64,000 nt of DNA from Anthostomella pinea (lineage: Eukaryota; Ascomycota; Sordariomycetes; Xylariales; Xylariaceae): positions 1,984,001-2,048,000 of the forward strand of contig CAUWAG010000006.1 in the NCBI GenBank assembly GCA_963556695.1, read 5' to 3'. The position numbers and the translations under genes are program-made. Positions 1 through 11,529 of the stretch are shown here, in pieces. Each line of letters starts with the position of its first letter. The stretch's first letter is position 1. The notes beneath the pieces are model-generated. The model was not told where the DNA came from, ran no database searches, and saw only the letters and a program-made list of their open reading frames with translations.

Positions 1-982
1 GATCATGACCGTCAAAGCAAACGAGGAGGGCTATGAACACCTGTCATACATGTTCCACGGGCATGTATTGGGTGCCAGCTAGTAAGTGGTATGTCTGTCT
101 TGCCCCGGGAGCTGAATTCCAAAAGCACCACGCTGACCGGACCACCAGCAACGATTTATCCAGTGACCAGTCAATCGGCTGCGCCCAAGTAGACGTAGAA
201 ACCCAGACAGATGACCAGCCCACCTAGATACACCAGACACAGTCCATATGAAGCAAGATACCACAGGCATCGTGACCTCTAGACCAAAGGTCTCAACCTC
301 CACAGAGCAAAAGAGTGCGCCAACGGTCGTCGCTTGAATATCCTTCAGATCGTCTCGCGAGCAAGGGGACGAAAACCTACTAGATGCCTAGGTAGGTCTA
401 AATCGACCGTGGCTGGAGCCCGACTCATACCGGCCCAACGTTTATGCTTCAAGCACCTCCCTTGTAGCGTTAGTACTTGCGGTGTGGGCAAGCGTGGCTC
501 CGGTAGGTGTACCGATGATTCCAACAACTCAAACACATCCGGTAGAGATTATAAAGGTAGGAGATGGGAGCTCAACCCATCGCTTTTTTGACGATTGTCT
601 GAGTAAATTCCATCAGTCTTCTACCCGCTCGTTCAGGAAGCGGCTCTCCCTACCCCAAAGCTTGATAGACGTCTTGAGTATTCTGCGAGCATACCGACAA
701 ACATACTGATCTATACTCTGGAGGCCTCAGGTTTTTGGAACGACCATGCGAGTAAGTGGCTAAAATGTCACGCGGTGACAGTGTCCTTCAAGGGTCTCCG
801 AGTCCTGCTACCTTCGCACCTTCCCGTATGCGCCACCCCCTATTGCGCAGGTTAGCAGGATGAGCCTTCTTATCCAGATAAATCCAACGAGACGGTCTGA
901 ACCACAACACCGCATCAACGCCCACTCCGGAAAAGGCCCTCCGGCCTCGCCTCCAGCCTAGGATCCCCATTCCCAAGGAACC
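1..982. other. gene-free left edge
   Basis: No supportable gene. Open frames here are short, lack recognisable domains and overlap on both strands. Around 561-579 a 6-bp perfect hairpin (GATGGG/CCCATC) is followed by a T-run, which resembles a stop signal, but no gene ends at it. The last 150 bases before the kinase-like gene at 983 are its probable leader. Confidence 0.5.
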
Positions 983-2555
983 ATGAGTAGCACCACCAAC
1001 GCCGACGCCGCCGCCGCCATCACCGCCCGGCGCAGGAAGTACTTCGAGACGGACCCGCGGCGCTTCAAGTTCCACAAGCACCTCGCCTCCGGGGGCAACG
1101 GCGACACCTACGTCTTCTGCGAGCTGGACGACCGGGGCGTCGAGAGGCGCAAGTTCGTTGCCAAGTACTCGACCAGCGGCCCGCGCAGCCTAAACCAATT
1201 AAGCAATGAGATCCGCATCGCGCAGAAGCTGTACGGGGCCATGCACATCGCGCAGCCCATCGTCGAGGACGGGGGGATGCGCACGCTGCGGCGTGGTGGT
1301 GGTGGTGGTGGTGCTGGGACAGGAGCGGCGTCGAGTTTGCCGCCTGAGGACAGAGACGTGCTGATGACCGAGTATCTGGCGGGCCTCACGTTGCAGCAGT
1401 TTATAGACAACGCGAGGAAGTACGACGTAGTGCCGAACAGGGTTCTGTGGATGATATTTCTATGCTGTGAGTTCGCCCGAGAAGCCACTGGGGCTGTAAG
1501 ATACCTTACATACCATGTGTGCTGAGATAGTTTCAGTGACGCGGATGGTCATCGCGATGGCATACCCACCCAACAAACCGTATGGAGCGGCGACTGAGGA
1601 TCCCACGGTGGAAACCATACCGCAGATAAGGACAGATACTAGCGAAACGGGCAAAGGAACCACGTCAGCAGAGAGTCTGACCGAACAGCTGGGGGCGTTG
1701 TCGGTGAAGGGGCCCAAAGACAGAACTGGTGCTCCTGCGGAAAACACGACGAAAGACAATACGGCAGCGGCAGGATCGAGTAAATCAGACGACATTCCAG
1801 AAACCGAGCCGACGACAAGGCCTGCCGCTGAGCCGACAGACAAAGACTACCAGATCTTCCACGGCGATATGGACAACCTGAACAACTGTAAGCCCCATCC
1901 ATCCATCCATCCATCATCTTCAAGGGGGTTGGTTATAACGGCTTACCACAACAGTCGTGTTCGGCGACTACGATCCAGACGAGCACTGGCTCGTGCCGAT
2001 CCTGAAAGCCATCGACTTCGGCCTCGCCGTGGACCAGATCGGCACGAGGCTTGAGGGCCGCATGCTGTGAGTACCGTAGCTTCGAAGTCGGGTTCCAAGA
2101 AACCCCATCTGAAGCTGTACTAAACGGTCCGTCCTCCCAGGCCCTTCGTGAGTCCCGGCACGTTCACGCAAGCCAATATCTACGACATCGGCCGCGTGAG
2201 TACACATCATCCCCTCCCCTGTCTCATCAACACCCCCTGACCATACGAACCAAAATAACAACAGGCAATCCAGCGCGTATACAACCACCACGACTCCCCC
2301 GACCCGCCCGCAATCCGCTTCCCGAACCTCGACCAGGACCTCTACCAGCTAGCAGCGCGCTGCGCGTCGCGCGACCACACGCAGCGCCCGTCGCTGGCGG
2401 AACTGGTCCGCACCGTCGAACACAACGTCAACACCAAAACTGGTCCGGAGCACTTTTTGGGGAAGCCGTACGCCTGGTACGAGGAGACCGAGACGCTGCG
2501 GGGGTATATTTGGGATGTGTTGCTGTCGCCGGCGCAGAAGGGGTTGGCGCCGTAG
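983..2555 (+). CDS. protein-kinase-like protein, five exons
   Basis: Predicted 430-aa kinase-fold protein. Exons 983-1466, 1537-1887, 1955-2066, 2141-2195 and 2265-2555 join in frame with GT..AG introns of 67-74 nt. The glycine-rich loop reads GGNGDTYVF (about residues 37-45), followed by a candidate ATP lysine in FVAKYS. A helix motif LCLTRMVIAMAYPP spans the first junction. The catalytic loop reads HGDMDNLNN and the metal-binding motif IDFGLA, so the key residues look present. The C-terminal lobe contains a TQRPSLAEL-like element typical of kinase subdomain XI. Two low-complexity inserts stand out: a run of six glycines from GGT repeats and an acidic Thr/Ser/Glu linker before the catalytic loop. 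This matches the divergent fungal protein-kinase-domain family of unknown substrate. The fold is confident; the role is unknown. Confidence 0.85.
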
Positions 2556-3024
2556 GTCGGGGTGTTGTGTACCGGCAGCTATCAGCGGCCGCAGCAGATG
2601 CATGGGGTCAGTGGTACTGACGGAAGCTCAGATGACCCTATTGATAATCCAGGGCTAGGCAACGCAGTACATGTCCGAAGGCTAGCTATCATATGCCTTA
2701 CGGGATAACTGCGCGAGCGTCGTTAGCAGTCACCGTATGTACAGACTTGACTCATTTGCGTGTCTTCCGCCTAAGCGTAGAGTATTCGTTCAATTCTGTC
2801 TTTGTAACAGTAACCCTATGCATACTCGAGCTCTCACTCGTCGGGTTTGCAGGTGGCGAGACCGTCCTTGCAGACTCACACATTCAATGCTGTCGCATTG
2901 CGTACCAAGGAGATTGGTATCGTACATATAAAGAACCCGATCAGTTGAGCATGCCAGCTCGTACCCCGAACGCCGTGCTGATGATGGTGGTATCGTAACA
3001 AAAGAAAACCCGCCTAATACACCG
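2556..3024. other. intergenic between convergent genes
   Basis: Spacer between two convergent genes. I see only short open frames without recognisable domains; it presumably holds both 3' untranslated regions. Confidence 0.5.
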
Positions 3025-3819
3025 TCAAGACTCTCCCTTCTCATCCTCAATGTCCTCGGTCTTGGGTTTCTCCTCGCAGGCAATTTCGAGTGCCGAGAAT
3101 ACATGACCCACACAGACTTGTCTGGATTGATTCGTTTTCCTCCCCTCGCCTTCCAAGTAGATGGCCCCGTGACCAGTCCAATATTGCCGGATCCTGAAGG
3201 GTGCAAGTCAGTTTACAGCGTCCACGACAGCCCCTGGGAAGAATACTAAGACGTACTTCTGGCTGGCAGGCGACCATAACTCGATAACGAGGACGACGGC
3301 AATGAAGCCAAGCACGAGCGAAACCACCAAGGCATCGGCATATCTTCGCACGAGGTGGTAATGCAGAGCGCCAGTTTGAGAGCGGCAAGGAACCCATGCG
3401 TAAGAATCGCTCGCCGCTTTGGTCTCCAGCTCAACAATGGTCGCCGCGGATTCCGACTCGATGGTGTTGGCGCGGGTCTCTTCTCGCATGATTGTCGAGT
3501 CTGACAGTGGCGAGTTGGTGCTGCGGCGATGGGACAGCGAGAGGAGGTTGAATAGACCGAGCCTGCGATAAGCTCCTAGAGTTTTGGGTATCGGAACTTC
3601 TCCCAGTGAGTGCAGTGATGTACTGTCCTCTACGTCTTGCAAGATTGAATGATGCTCCGTCGGCTCTCCTAGAGATACCTGATGCGCGGGCTTGGACGGA
3701 AAGGTAATCCTGGGCGCCGACTGTAATCTCGAAGGTGACCTTTCGCCAGCCATCAACATCGGAGCCGCGAGAGCCCACGATGAGAAGGCGACGGCGGACA
3801 GAGCTGCCGATAGCTTCAT
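3025..3819 (-). CDS. single-pass membrane protein with signal peptide
   Basis: Predicted 243 aa, unrecognised. Exon 1 is 3257-3819 and exon 2 is 3025-3193. The 63-nt intron 3194-3256 has donor GTACGT, branch CTGAC and acceptor TTCAG and keeps the frame; without it the frame stops at once. The N-terminus (MKLSAALSAVAFSSWALAA) is a clear signal peptide. A Ser/Thr-rich segment follows, then a hydrophobic helix around residues 164-182 (VVSLVLGFIAVVLVIELW). The short C-terminal tail ends in an acidic stretch (KPKTEDIEDEKGES). The topology suggests a type I plasma-membrane or secretory-pathway protein with a small cytosolic tail. No catalytic domain is visible and I assign no function. Confidence 0.7.
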
Positions 3820-6693
3820 GGTGATTGATTGCTTGGTCGTATGTCTAACTGGTCAAATTGAAGGTTGGCGAGGGTTGAGACCCGAGACGATGGATGCGCC
3901 GGTCTTGTTCGTTCAGATGTATGACACGAACAGTCAAAGTGCCATGAGTAATGATGATGAGAATCTGGGTTGTACCTTGGCACTCAATTAATGCCTTTAT
4001 GCCTTTTTCGATGTTCGTCGCGGGGCGCGGGCGCGGGCGCGGGCGCGGGGAAGCCAGTGGGGTGGTCTGATCTGATCTGAATAATGGCTTGGTGGGTAGA
4101 ACGGTGAACCGGAGTGGCTGCCGTCTTGGCGGCTGATTGTAGGTAGGAATTGGAGATGCAGGGGAGGCCGTTGGCGGGTTGGCGGGAGAGGTTTGCAAGG
4201 TGTTGTGCTCTATGCAGGACCCTATATTGGATCTTCGATCGATGGTCCTCTGTGACTCTTGTGCGGCCCGAGACAATTCTTTGATCGAATGCGGAGAAGC
4301 GAAGCGCGTGGCTTTTCCTTGGCTTTTTGCTCTTTGGAGGGACGAATGCGTACGACGATCTCAGTTCAGCGTTGTAGTCGGACCAGTCACACAACAGTGT
4401 CGTTGCAAAATGGGGTAAGGAGAAGAAAGTGGCAGCCTGAGGTTCGAAGGTGTGACGGACGTTGTAATATGCGGCTAAAGGCAGGAAAGACTGAAGCACT
4501 CTGGGGAGGAGGAGGAGGAGGAGAGACGGGACAGGACGAGGGGCTAGTCGGTATAATGTAAGGTAGGTAGGTATGTGTCTATGTATACCTTGTTCCACCT
4601 AAGGTAGGTACTGTAGATAGCGACACCAGGCTAATCAGAATGTGTCTAAAAGTGAGAGCGTCCAAGACTCCAGGATCCGTTGAAAGGAGGATGGATGCGG
4701 TGTTTTTATTCAGAGTCGCGACGATGTAGTGGTTGGCTAGCAGGGAGGCAGTTGATCCTTGGTGCGAACCTTGTTGCTCTGGAAGTCGATCCACGACGTT
4801 TGAGGTCCAAACGTTCCATGTCGACGACGGTCCCGGCGGTTTTGGCGTCAGGTTATAAGAATAGTGGTACTAAGTGGGTGGTAGGGTGGAGGATGCAGTT
4901 GGAAAAGTCTTAAAAAGAGTCCACCTGTGGATGCTGCCAAGTGGAACGTGATCCATGCCCAGGTGCAACGCGCACGACGGGTGACGCGGGTGACACTAAG
5001 AAGTATCCATACGGTATACCATCCAGGTCCCTGATGAGTACCGAGAAGGGGCTTACGCCTCTGGATTCCGTCACCTCACCCAACACCGGTACTACAACCG
5101 TTCCTCCGCCGAGATGCGTACCGATATGCGCACCGAGATGCTCCAAGGAAAAGCCGAGCCACTCAGCGGCACCTGGCGTCGTCCCTTTCCGGCAGTGAGG
5201 TAGCTCAGCGCTCTGTTTTCACTCCAGACTCACAGACATGGACTCAGACACTCCCAAGAGATCATGACCTGAGGTACCTTTGACGGACTAATGATAAATC
5301 TCTTCATCGCTTCAAATTAACGCTGTATGGGCGGACACTCGTCTTACACCAGTGATGACTGCGCCTGCTCACCGAGACCTTTGGTATCATCAGACTTGCT
5401 GTGCCAATGGGCGAGAAAGAGGCATGGCCCGGCATGTTGCGTAAGGTAGTAATAGGCACCCTTACCTACCTACCCTACCGTATAAGGTACGCAATGCAAG
5501 CGGGAGCATCGGACACATCATCAGCCACCATCAGCAATCATCACCGTGATATGATAATACATGCTCAGCTGAGATAGATATGCAGGCATGGTCCTTGGAG
5601 ATTTCATGTGGAGGAGCGTTCAGACGGACGGGAGCGAGATGTGCTACCTATGTACGTGCTTGGGTACGTGCTCGCTTAAAGTCCGCAATGTCACTGTGTC
5701 ACGACAGTTCAGCTCATCTCGTCGACGTGCTGACCGCATGGATGCATCTTGGAGTTACCTATACCACGTAAGACAGACGACGCGTGAAAGGGGCAAGACT
5801 TGTTCACTGCCCCTGGACAGCGCCTGGACCCTGCGGCTGTGCTCATATTGGGTTATTGCCATGTCCCAGATCCCAAAGTGACCGTCGACAAAAGGGCTCA
5901 AGCTTCCAGCTTCCCACTCACTGCAAGGCTTGTTCGGGACCCGCCATATACCTAACGCAGTATGCAATGAGGTAGATACTATCTTGCTCGCGAGACGACA
6001 CAAGTACGAATGGTGTCGCGACAAGTAACAGCCTCGTGTAACAACGTTTCAGCTAGAGATAACCTGTCTGGCATCTTGAACAGGTATAGACCTAGGTAGT
6101 GTGACACTTGGCACCATTTGATTTCGACATTTGGCTTTTCGGCCTATGCAGGCAAGCCACTCGGCGCCGCCGCACAATGCACATACGGCAGCTCCCTTGG
6201 ACGCCTATATTGACTCCCACATGCACTGCATATGATGAGATGGCATCGGCAGAGGTAACGTGCCAATGCGTGCCTTGTCCATTCAGCGCAGCCTTGTGTC
6301 TCTTTCGAGAGTGGGAGACGAGGTGATTTCGGTCTTGTCATACCGACTATCACAGGAGAAGAGGAGAGAGGAGGTCGGCCCATGGGCCATGGCAAGCAGT
6401 CCAGTCACGCCACAGCGCCAGTGCAGGTGTATTATGTAAGTCTGGTAGCGCATTAGTAGCGTCTCTACCTCTTGGCACTGCAAGGCGGCGGAAAAGCGGG
6501 GATCCACCCTATTTTGATTTTGAATGCTGGTCGCAAAGGAGACGCGGGAATTGGGGCAGGGGGGAATCTGCCCATGATGTCAAGCCTCACTTCTCAAAGC
6601 CTCAAAGTGATCCCCATCGCCGCTCGCAAGGCTGAGCGCACTCAACAGCCAAATAGGTGGTACCCTGATGGCCAAGCATCGAGAGTCTGCGCC
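3820..6693. other. long gene-free spacer
   Basis: No supportable gene in nearly 2.9 kb. It contains GC-rich hexamer repeats at about 4024-4049 (GGGCGC units), a GGA-repeat at about 4505-4523, and several TAGGTAGG/CCTACCTA motifs (about 4559-4575 and 5463-5480). An open minus-strand frame at 3984-4598 is proline- and arginine-rich low complexity that runs over the GGGCGC repeat and shows no domain. Confidence 0.5.
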
Positions 6694-8222
6694 ATGACTT
6701 CCAACTCCGACCACGGCCTGGGCCTGGGCTTGGGCTTGGGCCTGGAATTGGAATTGGACTTGGATGCGCCGCACCGTGGCCTAACACGCTCGGCCACACT
6801 CCCCCTCGAGATACACTCACCACGCGTCGGTCGCTCACATCTCGCCCCCGAAGATGCCTTCAACACCGCCTCACCCCCGAGGAGGAAGTCCACCTTCGAT
6901 CCGAGCGCTGTAAACGACTCCCGGAGGATGAGGTCCAAGCTGGGAAGCCGGAGCCGGAGCAGGCGGCGGAGGCGCAACTGGAAGAAACTGCTCTGGGTCA
7001 ACCAATCATGTAAGGACAAGGACAGCCTCGTCTCCTCTATTCTCTAATAACCATTGCCATAGACCCGGACAACTACACAGACCAGGCCACATTCCTCGAG
7101 AACCTCCAGCGAAACCCACGCCTCCAACCCTACGAGTTCTGGCCCCTTGTTGCCGACTCTACCGTCATCCTCCAGCAAACCTGCTCCGTCACCATATTCG
7201 TAGTTTGCTTCGTCGGCATCTTCCAAGAGCGTGTCTCGCCCGTCGCCGTCGTCGGCTGGGGCAGCTTCGGGACCCTCGTGGGATGGTTACTGTGGGACTG
7301 GTGGGTTGGTCAGGAGGACGAGGATGAGGTCTTGCAAAGACGGCACAGCAACCGCAGCCGCGCAGCAAGAGAGCAGCCCAGGAAGGATCGCCCACATTCT
7401 GCCATATTGGGAACCAACCCATCCGCCGGGACCTCCGTGACCAACCTGGCCGCCGCCGAACGGGCCTATCCGCAACTTGCTATGCGCCAATCCCATTCCG
7501 TGTCGGCAACCTCTCTCCAATCCGGAGCCTCGCAGGCAAGCACCGCTGCCCGGAACTCGTCCGATTCCGCAGAAGAGCTACACCAGCGCCCTTCGTCCCC
7601 CCATCGTGGCGGCCGGATGAACCTTCGCCTTGGCACCATCAAATCCGCCGTCCTCATCTACTTCACCCTTCTGGGCCTATCGCCCATCCTCAAGTCACTC
7701 ACGCGGTCTACTTCATCTGACAGTATATGGGCCATGTCATTCTGGCTTCTAGCCATCAACATATTCTTCTACGACTATTCAGGGGGTGTAGGCGTCAAAT
7801 TCCCTGCCTCCCTCTCGACTAACGCAGCCCTCATGGCATCCACCGTGTTGGCATCTCGCCTGCCGTCTACGGGGCAGGTCTTTAGTCTGACGCTGTTCAG
7901 CATCGAAGTGTTCGGTCTGTTCCCCGTATTCAGGCGTTACGCCAGACACCAGAGCTGGAAATACCACGTCACCATCTCTACTTTGCTGGTAATCGGCGCC
8001 GGAGGTGGTGTGGGGCTGATATTGGGGGGAGAGAAGGACGGAGTCTGGCCCTGGAAGAGCGGTCTGCTGGGCGTATTGGTGGCCGTCGTCATCGCCATTG
8101 TCGCCATGGGGGGCTGTAGCTGGTGGTTGATTGGACTCCAGAAGTACAAGAACGCCATCAACGGGCCCTGGGACCAGGCTAGGCCGATCATCATCAGCCG
8201 ACGCTTCTGGGATGACGAATGA
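6694..8222 (+). CDS. GPI2: GPI2/PIG-C, GPI-GlcNAc transferase subunit
   Basis: Predicted 491-aa subunit of the ER complex that transfers N-acetylglucosamine to phosphatidylinositol, the first step of GPI-anchor synthesis. Exons 6694-7009 and 7063-8222 flank a 53-nt intron (GTAAGG...CATAG, branch CTAATAA). The family hallmark lies at the junction: KKLLWVNQSYPDNYTD, followed by FLENLQRN and QQTCSVTIF. Several membrane helices follow (for example TIFVVCFVGIF, SAVLIYFTLLG, GVLVAVVIAIVAMGG). The protein is longer than the yeast homologue because of a basic, low-complexity N-terminus (alternating Gly-Leu then Glu-Leu from hexamer repeats) and a Ser-rich loop after the first helices. The start at 6694 was chosen as the nearest ATG before the conserved part; the frame stays open further upstream, so the N-terminus is uncertain. 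Confidence 0.92.
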
Positions 8223-8674
8223 TAATGAACCAAGAATTGAATGCCAACCTTCCACCTCTGTGAAACAAATACCCTTGACCGTGAACCTGAAGTGGTACCA
8301 ACTCCTTATTTTAGTGCCAGGCATGTAGACGCGGATCTGCTGATCGACGCGTACCTGCAACTTGGCAAGCCAGGCAAGTTGGGATGGTGGATCAGGTGGA
8401 ATCATTGGAATCCCTCCCGCCGGTGGGCCTGCGTCTTGTTTTAGATTTAGCATGGGGCTGTGGATGCGTGTCGACTGTCGGGGTCCATGAACGCGTCAAT
8501 GCACACGAATTCGTACCTTGCTCGTGCCGATGAAAGAACCGTTGAAGCTCCACCAGAGGATCTCGGGACTGGGGGAGACAGCCGAATATGACGGGGCCGA
8601 CACCCCCGCCCGGCATCCGTCAGGTCGGGTCTCGGTTCTCGGGCTGATCATCTGGACGTGACGAGCCGCAATGC
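8223..8674. other. intergenic before transposon 1
   Basis: 3' region of GPI2 up to the TA at 8675 where the Tc1-like element begins. No gene seen. Confidence 0.45.
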
Positions 8675-10027
8675 TACACTCCCCGGCCAGAAGTCTCCGA
8701 GCCCACTTTTCGAGCAGCCCTCAACGCCTATACCTTCCAACTTTCAGCATTTACCACGCACCCATTTCTCACTGTAATAATATAGAAAAAATTATATTAT
8801 GTAGGCCATTCCATAGCGTGTGTACCAGTCACCTGCCTTTTTCACTGCGGCGATTCGGTTGCTGAGAGATTCGATGAGAACGCGTACATCCTCAGGATCG
8901 ATCTCTGACCACGCCTTTTTGATTAACTCTCTGGCATATGCCTCGTGGGCAATATTAGCCTTCAAAGCAGCGAAATCAGGCTCGATTCTCTGTATCTGCT
9001 TCTTCAGAAGTGCCCAAAGATGCTCGATTGGGTTCAAATCAGGGCTGTGAGCAGGCCAGTCGATCGTCCAGATGCCGTGCTCCTCTAGCCACTCTGGAGT
9101 GCCTCCAAATCGATGGATGCGAGCGTTATCTTGCATAAAAGGATCCCCAGCCTCATAAAACGGAAGGAGCCCTTCCTTTAGGACATCTTGGTATGAAGCT
9201 AAAGATACTCCTCTGCGAAGAGCATCCTTATCAGGCTCATAGAAGATGATTTTGCCTAACCCACCTTCTTTGCCACGTAATCAGATCAAAGCCTAATGCG
9301 TAATGGAGATACGGGGTCTCCCATGGCTCCGAGGGTTCACGAGATCCTGCCTGTAACGTTCAGAAGAGAGGCGGATGACCCAATCGCCCGGATTATCAGG
9401 TGAATTCTGGACCGTGACTTTATCTGAGAAGAGCGTTCGCATCAGCTTTTCCAGAGCCTCTGGAGAGTCGTATTTATTGTAAAAAGCGAGCCTCTCTCGT
9501 GCGTCATCTTCTGTAAGCTCGATCCGCCTTGCCGCCCTCCACTTGCGAAGCCTGTAAGCGCGAAGAACACGCTTAATAATAGTATAAGAGTAGAGGACCC
9601 TGTTCTCCTTCTTGAGCTCTTTGTAGGTAGCCTTGGGGTACTTTTGTACTATTTTAACTAACTGAGCCTCTTCGCGCTTACTCAGAGTCTTTGTGGCTCC
9701 CTTTCGAGGTTGAGAGATCGTGGTGTTGTGCTCTCTAGCAGTGTTGATAATGTCGGTCACGGTTTGAGGCCGATCCAGATGGAACGCGCTCGCGACATCG
9801 TCGCGCCTTGCGCCTGCCGCCCTGGCAGCCACAATCGCTGCACGAGCTTCGGAGGTGAATTCCTGGTTTGGCCCGCGATTTGCGGTCAGAATGGTACCAA
9901 CTTTTTGTAAATCCATCGTTTTAGTATTAAGTAAATAAAAGATGAAGAAGGAAGGGGGTCGCGAGCGCGTAGACGCGTTTTGAAACTAGCGTGGTGGATG
10001 CTCGGAGGCTTTTGGAGGGTCAGTGTA
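8675..10027 (-). mobile_element. Tc1/mariner-like element 1 with terminal inverted repeats
   Basis: About 1.35 kb, bounded by TA on both sides. The left end (from 8675) reads TACACTCCCC, and about 20 nt in GTCTCCGAGCCCAC. The reverse complement of the right end (to 10027) reads TACACTGACCC, then GCCTCCGAGCATCCACC. These are imperfect inverted repeats of roughly 35 nt. The interior is filled by one decayed transposase gene on the minus strand. Size, TA ends and DDE-type transposase fit the Tc1/mariner superfamily. Confidence 0.8.
8792..9916 (-). pseudogene. decayed Tc1-like transposase
   Basis: Remnant of a DDE transposase. The N-terminal part (start codon near 9916) has the helix-turn-helix region beginning EFTSEARAAIVAARAAG and a basic RKWRAARRIELTEDDARERL segment, with FSDKVTVQ at the expected position of the first catalytic Asp. 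The C-terminal part has QDNARIHR (second Asp) and HSPDLNPIEHLW (third acidic position). The two parts are in one frame, interrupted by a TAG and a TGA within about 9280-9295, each readable as a damaged sense codon. The element therefore cannot make a full transposase as written. Confidence 0.85.
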
Positions 10028-10765
10028 CTGAACTACTTGACTGCATTCTCACATGCGGTGTTCCCATCAGCATCGACTGTCGGTCGACCTCTCGATCACG
10101 CATAGATCAGCGAGAGGTTAAGGCTGTCGACGGGTGGCAATCACATACCTGAGGTCGTCAACTTCATTCACCCCTTGGGCATTGTAAGCGATAACTACCT
10201 ACCCCGAGGGAGGACTGGAGAGGCATCCTGCTATGAGCAGTGGCAATAACTCTTGACAGCGTCATATATCGTGCTCAGTGTTATCTCCATTACCCTCAGT
10301 ACTCAGGTCCCTTGTTCCCGTCAAGCACTTACAACCATATAGCAGTCCTCCGGAAGATTCGACTTGACCTGTGGCTTGGAACTGCATCATTGGTCGTGAT
10401 AAGTCCTGACGGCGATGTTGCGAGCCCAAGAAGGCTTACCTCCGTCCTTGACTGAAGAGATGGAATGCTTAGGGGCCCTCACATAATAGTGAGGCTCATC
10501 TGCGATTTGTGTTGCTATATTTGCAAGAGGATAAAATAACATGATATGCATTGGTACCACTGGGAAGCTCTCACATCTTCGCAGAGCATCAAGCTTGGGT
10601 ATCCGCGGGAAGGTGTCAGTGTATGGGGAGTCGGAACAGAGCCATTCGTGGATGCTATCCGAGCCGCCACCGATAACGTCCATCTCAACAGCAACGGCCA
10701 GGAGATTGGGGAAAATGGATGATTGCCATCAAGTATGCGTTGTTCCTTCAGTCGACTTGACGCAA
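10028..10765. other. intergenic
   Basis: Between the transposon and the stop codon of the DJ-1-like gene. Open frames are short or antisense to that gene; nothing supportable. Confidence 0.45.
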
Positions 10766-11529
10766 CTATACCAGTCCATAGACCTCGGCAAATGGGTCAT
10801 CTGTCTGGTTCATGGAGTTCCATTCCATGGCAATAACGTTACTCGATTTTTCGCTCTCACTGCTCCCGTAGTAATGGGCGACCCACCCCAGCATCATGTC
10901 GGTACCTGCACTGACGCCGGAGCTGGTTCAGATGTTACCGTCGACGACCCATCTCGCCTTGGCGATCCAGTGCACCTTGTCGGCGCCCTCGACCGTCTTG
11001 ACCCAGTTGAAGGCCGCCTTGTTGGTCGTGGCATTGCGCCCGGCAAGGTGTCCCGTCCGCGCCGCGAGGGAGGCGCCTGTGCATACCGTGAGGAGGTACT
11101 TGAGCTTCGAAGTCTTTGGGTCGATACGCTCGCTAAGCCAGTCTACGTGCGGCTGGGTCGCACTGACGTTGCGAGTACCGCCGCCGTCTGGGACCATGAT
11201 AATATCCAGCTCGGGGGCATCATCCAGCGTGTGCGTAGGCAGATCGTATTCAGTGAAGTCCGGCGAGGCAAATGTAGACGCATTCCCGATGACGATTCCG
11301 GTGAGAACGGGCCGATCGATACTGACTGGGTCCATGTTGGTCGAGAGCAAGGACAGAGTCAGGGGGTGTTGCAGTGAAAGGCCCGAGTTGAGAGCCTGCA
11401 ACGGCCCGAACAGATCCAGACCCGTGAAACCCGGGAAGATGAGGGCGCCGATGCGCAGGGGAGCTTGGGGAAATTGTCAGTTGATTCATTGAAAAATCCC
11501 ATGCCTGGCTTACTCGTTACGTTTACCAT
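10766..11529 (-). pseudogene. DJ-1/PfpI family protein with one in-frame TGA
   Basis: Encodes a complete DJ-1/PfpI-fold protein of 237 codons except for one TGA at 10928-10930. Exon 1 is only 16 nt (11514-11529); the intron 11464-11513 has donor GTAAGC, branch CTGAC and acceptor AAG. The protein begins MVNVTTPLRIGALIFPGFTG. The nucleophile-elbow region reads LLTVCTGASLAARTG, with the expected cysteine, and the family's ATTNKAAFNWV follows. The stop sits just before TSSGVSAGTDM, where family members normally have tryptophan (TGG to TGA). The frame then continues open to the normal C-terminus (MEWNSMNQTDDPFAEVYGL) and a TAG at 10766-10768. So this is either a very young pseudogene or a base error. 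Family members include isonitrile-hydratase-like and chaperone-like enzymes; the substrate is unknown. Confidence 0.8.

Noticed and set aside
561..590. Bacterial-style terminator hairpin
   Set aside because: The genome is fungal and no gene ends here.
3984..4598. 204-codon open frame on the minus strand
   Set aside because: Proline/alanine/arginine low complexity over a GGGCGC repeat, no domain, and partly inside the likely promoter of the gene at 3025-3819.
10541..11492. Two long plus-strand open frames
   Set aside because: Antisense to the DJ-1/PfpI gene, which has clear family motifs; these are shadows of its codon use.
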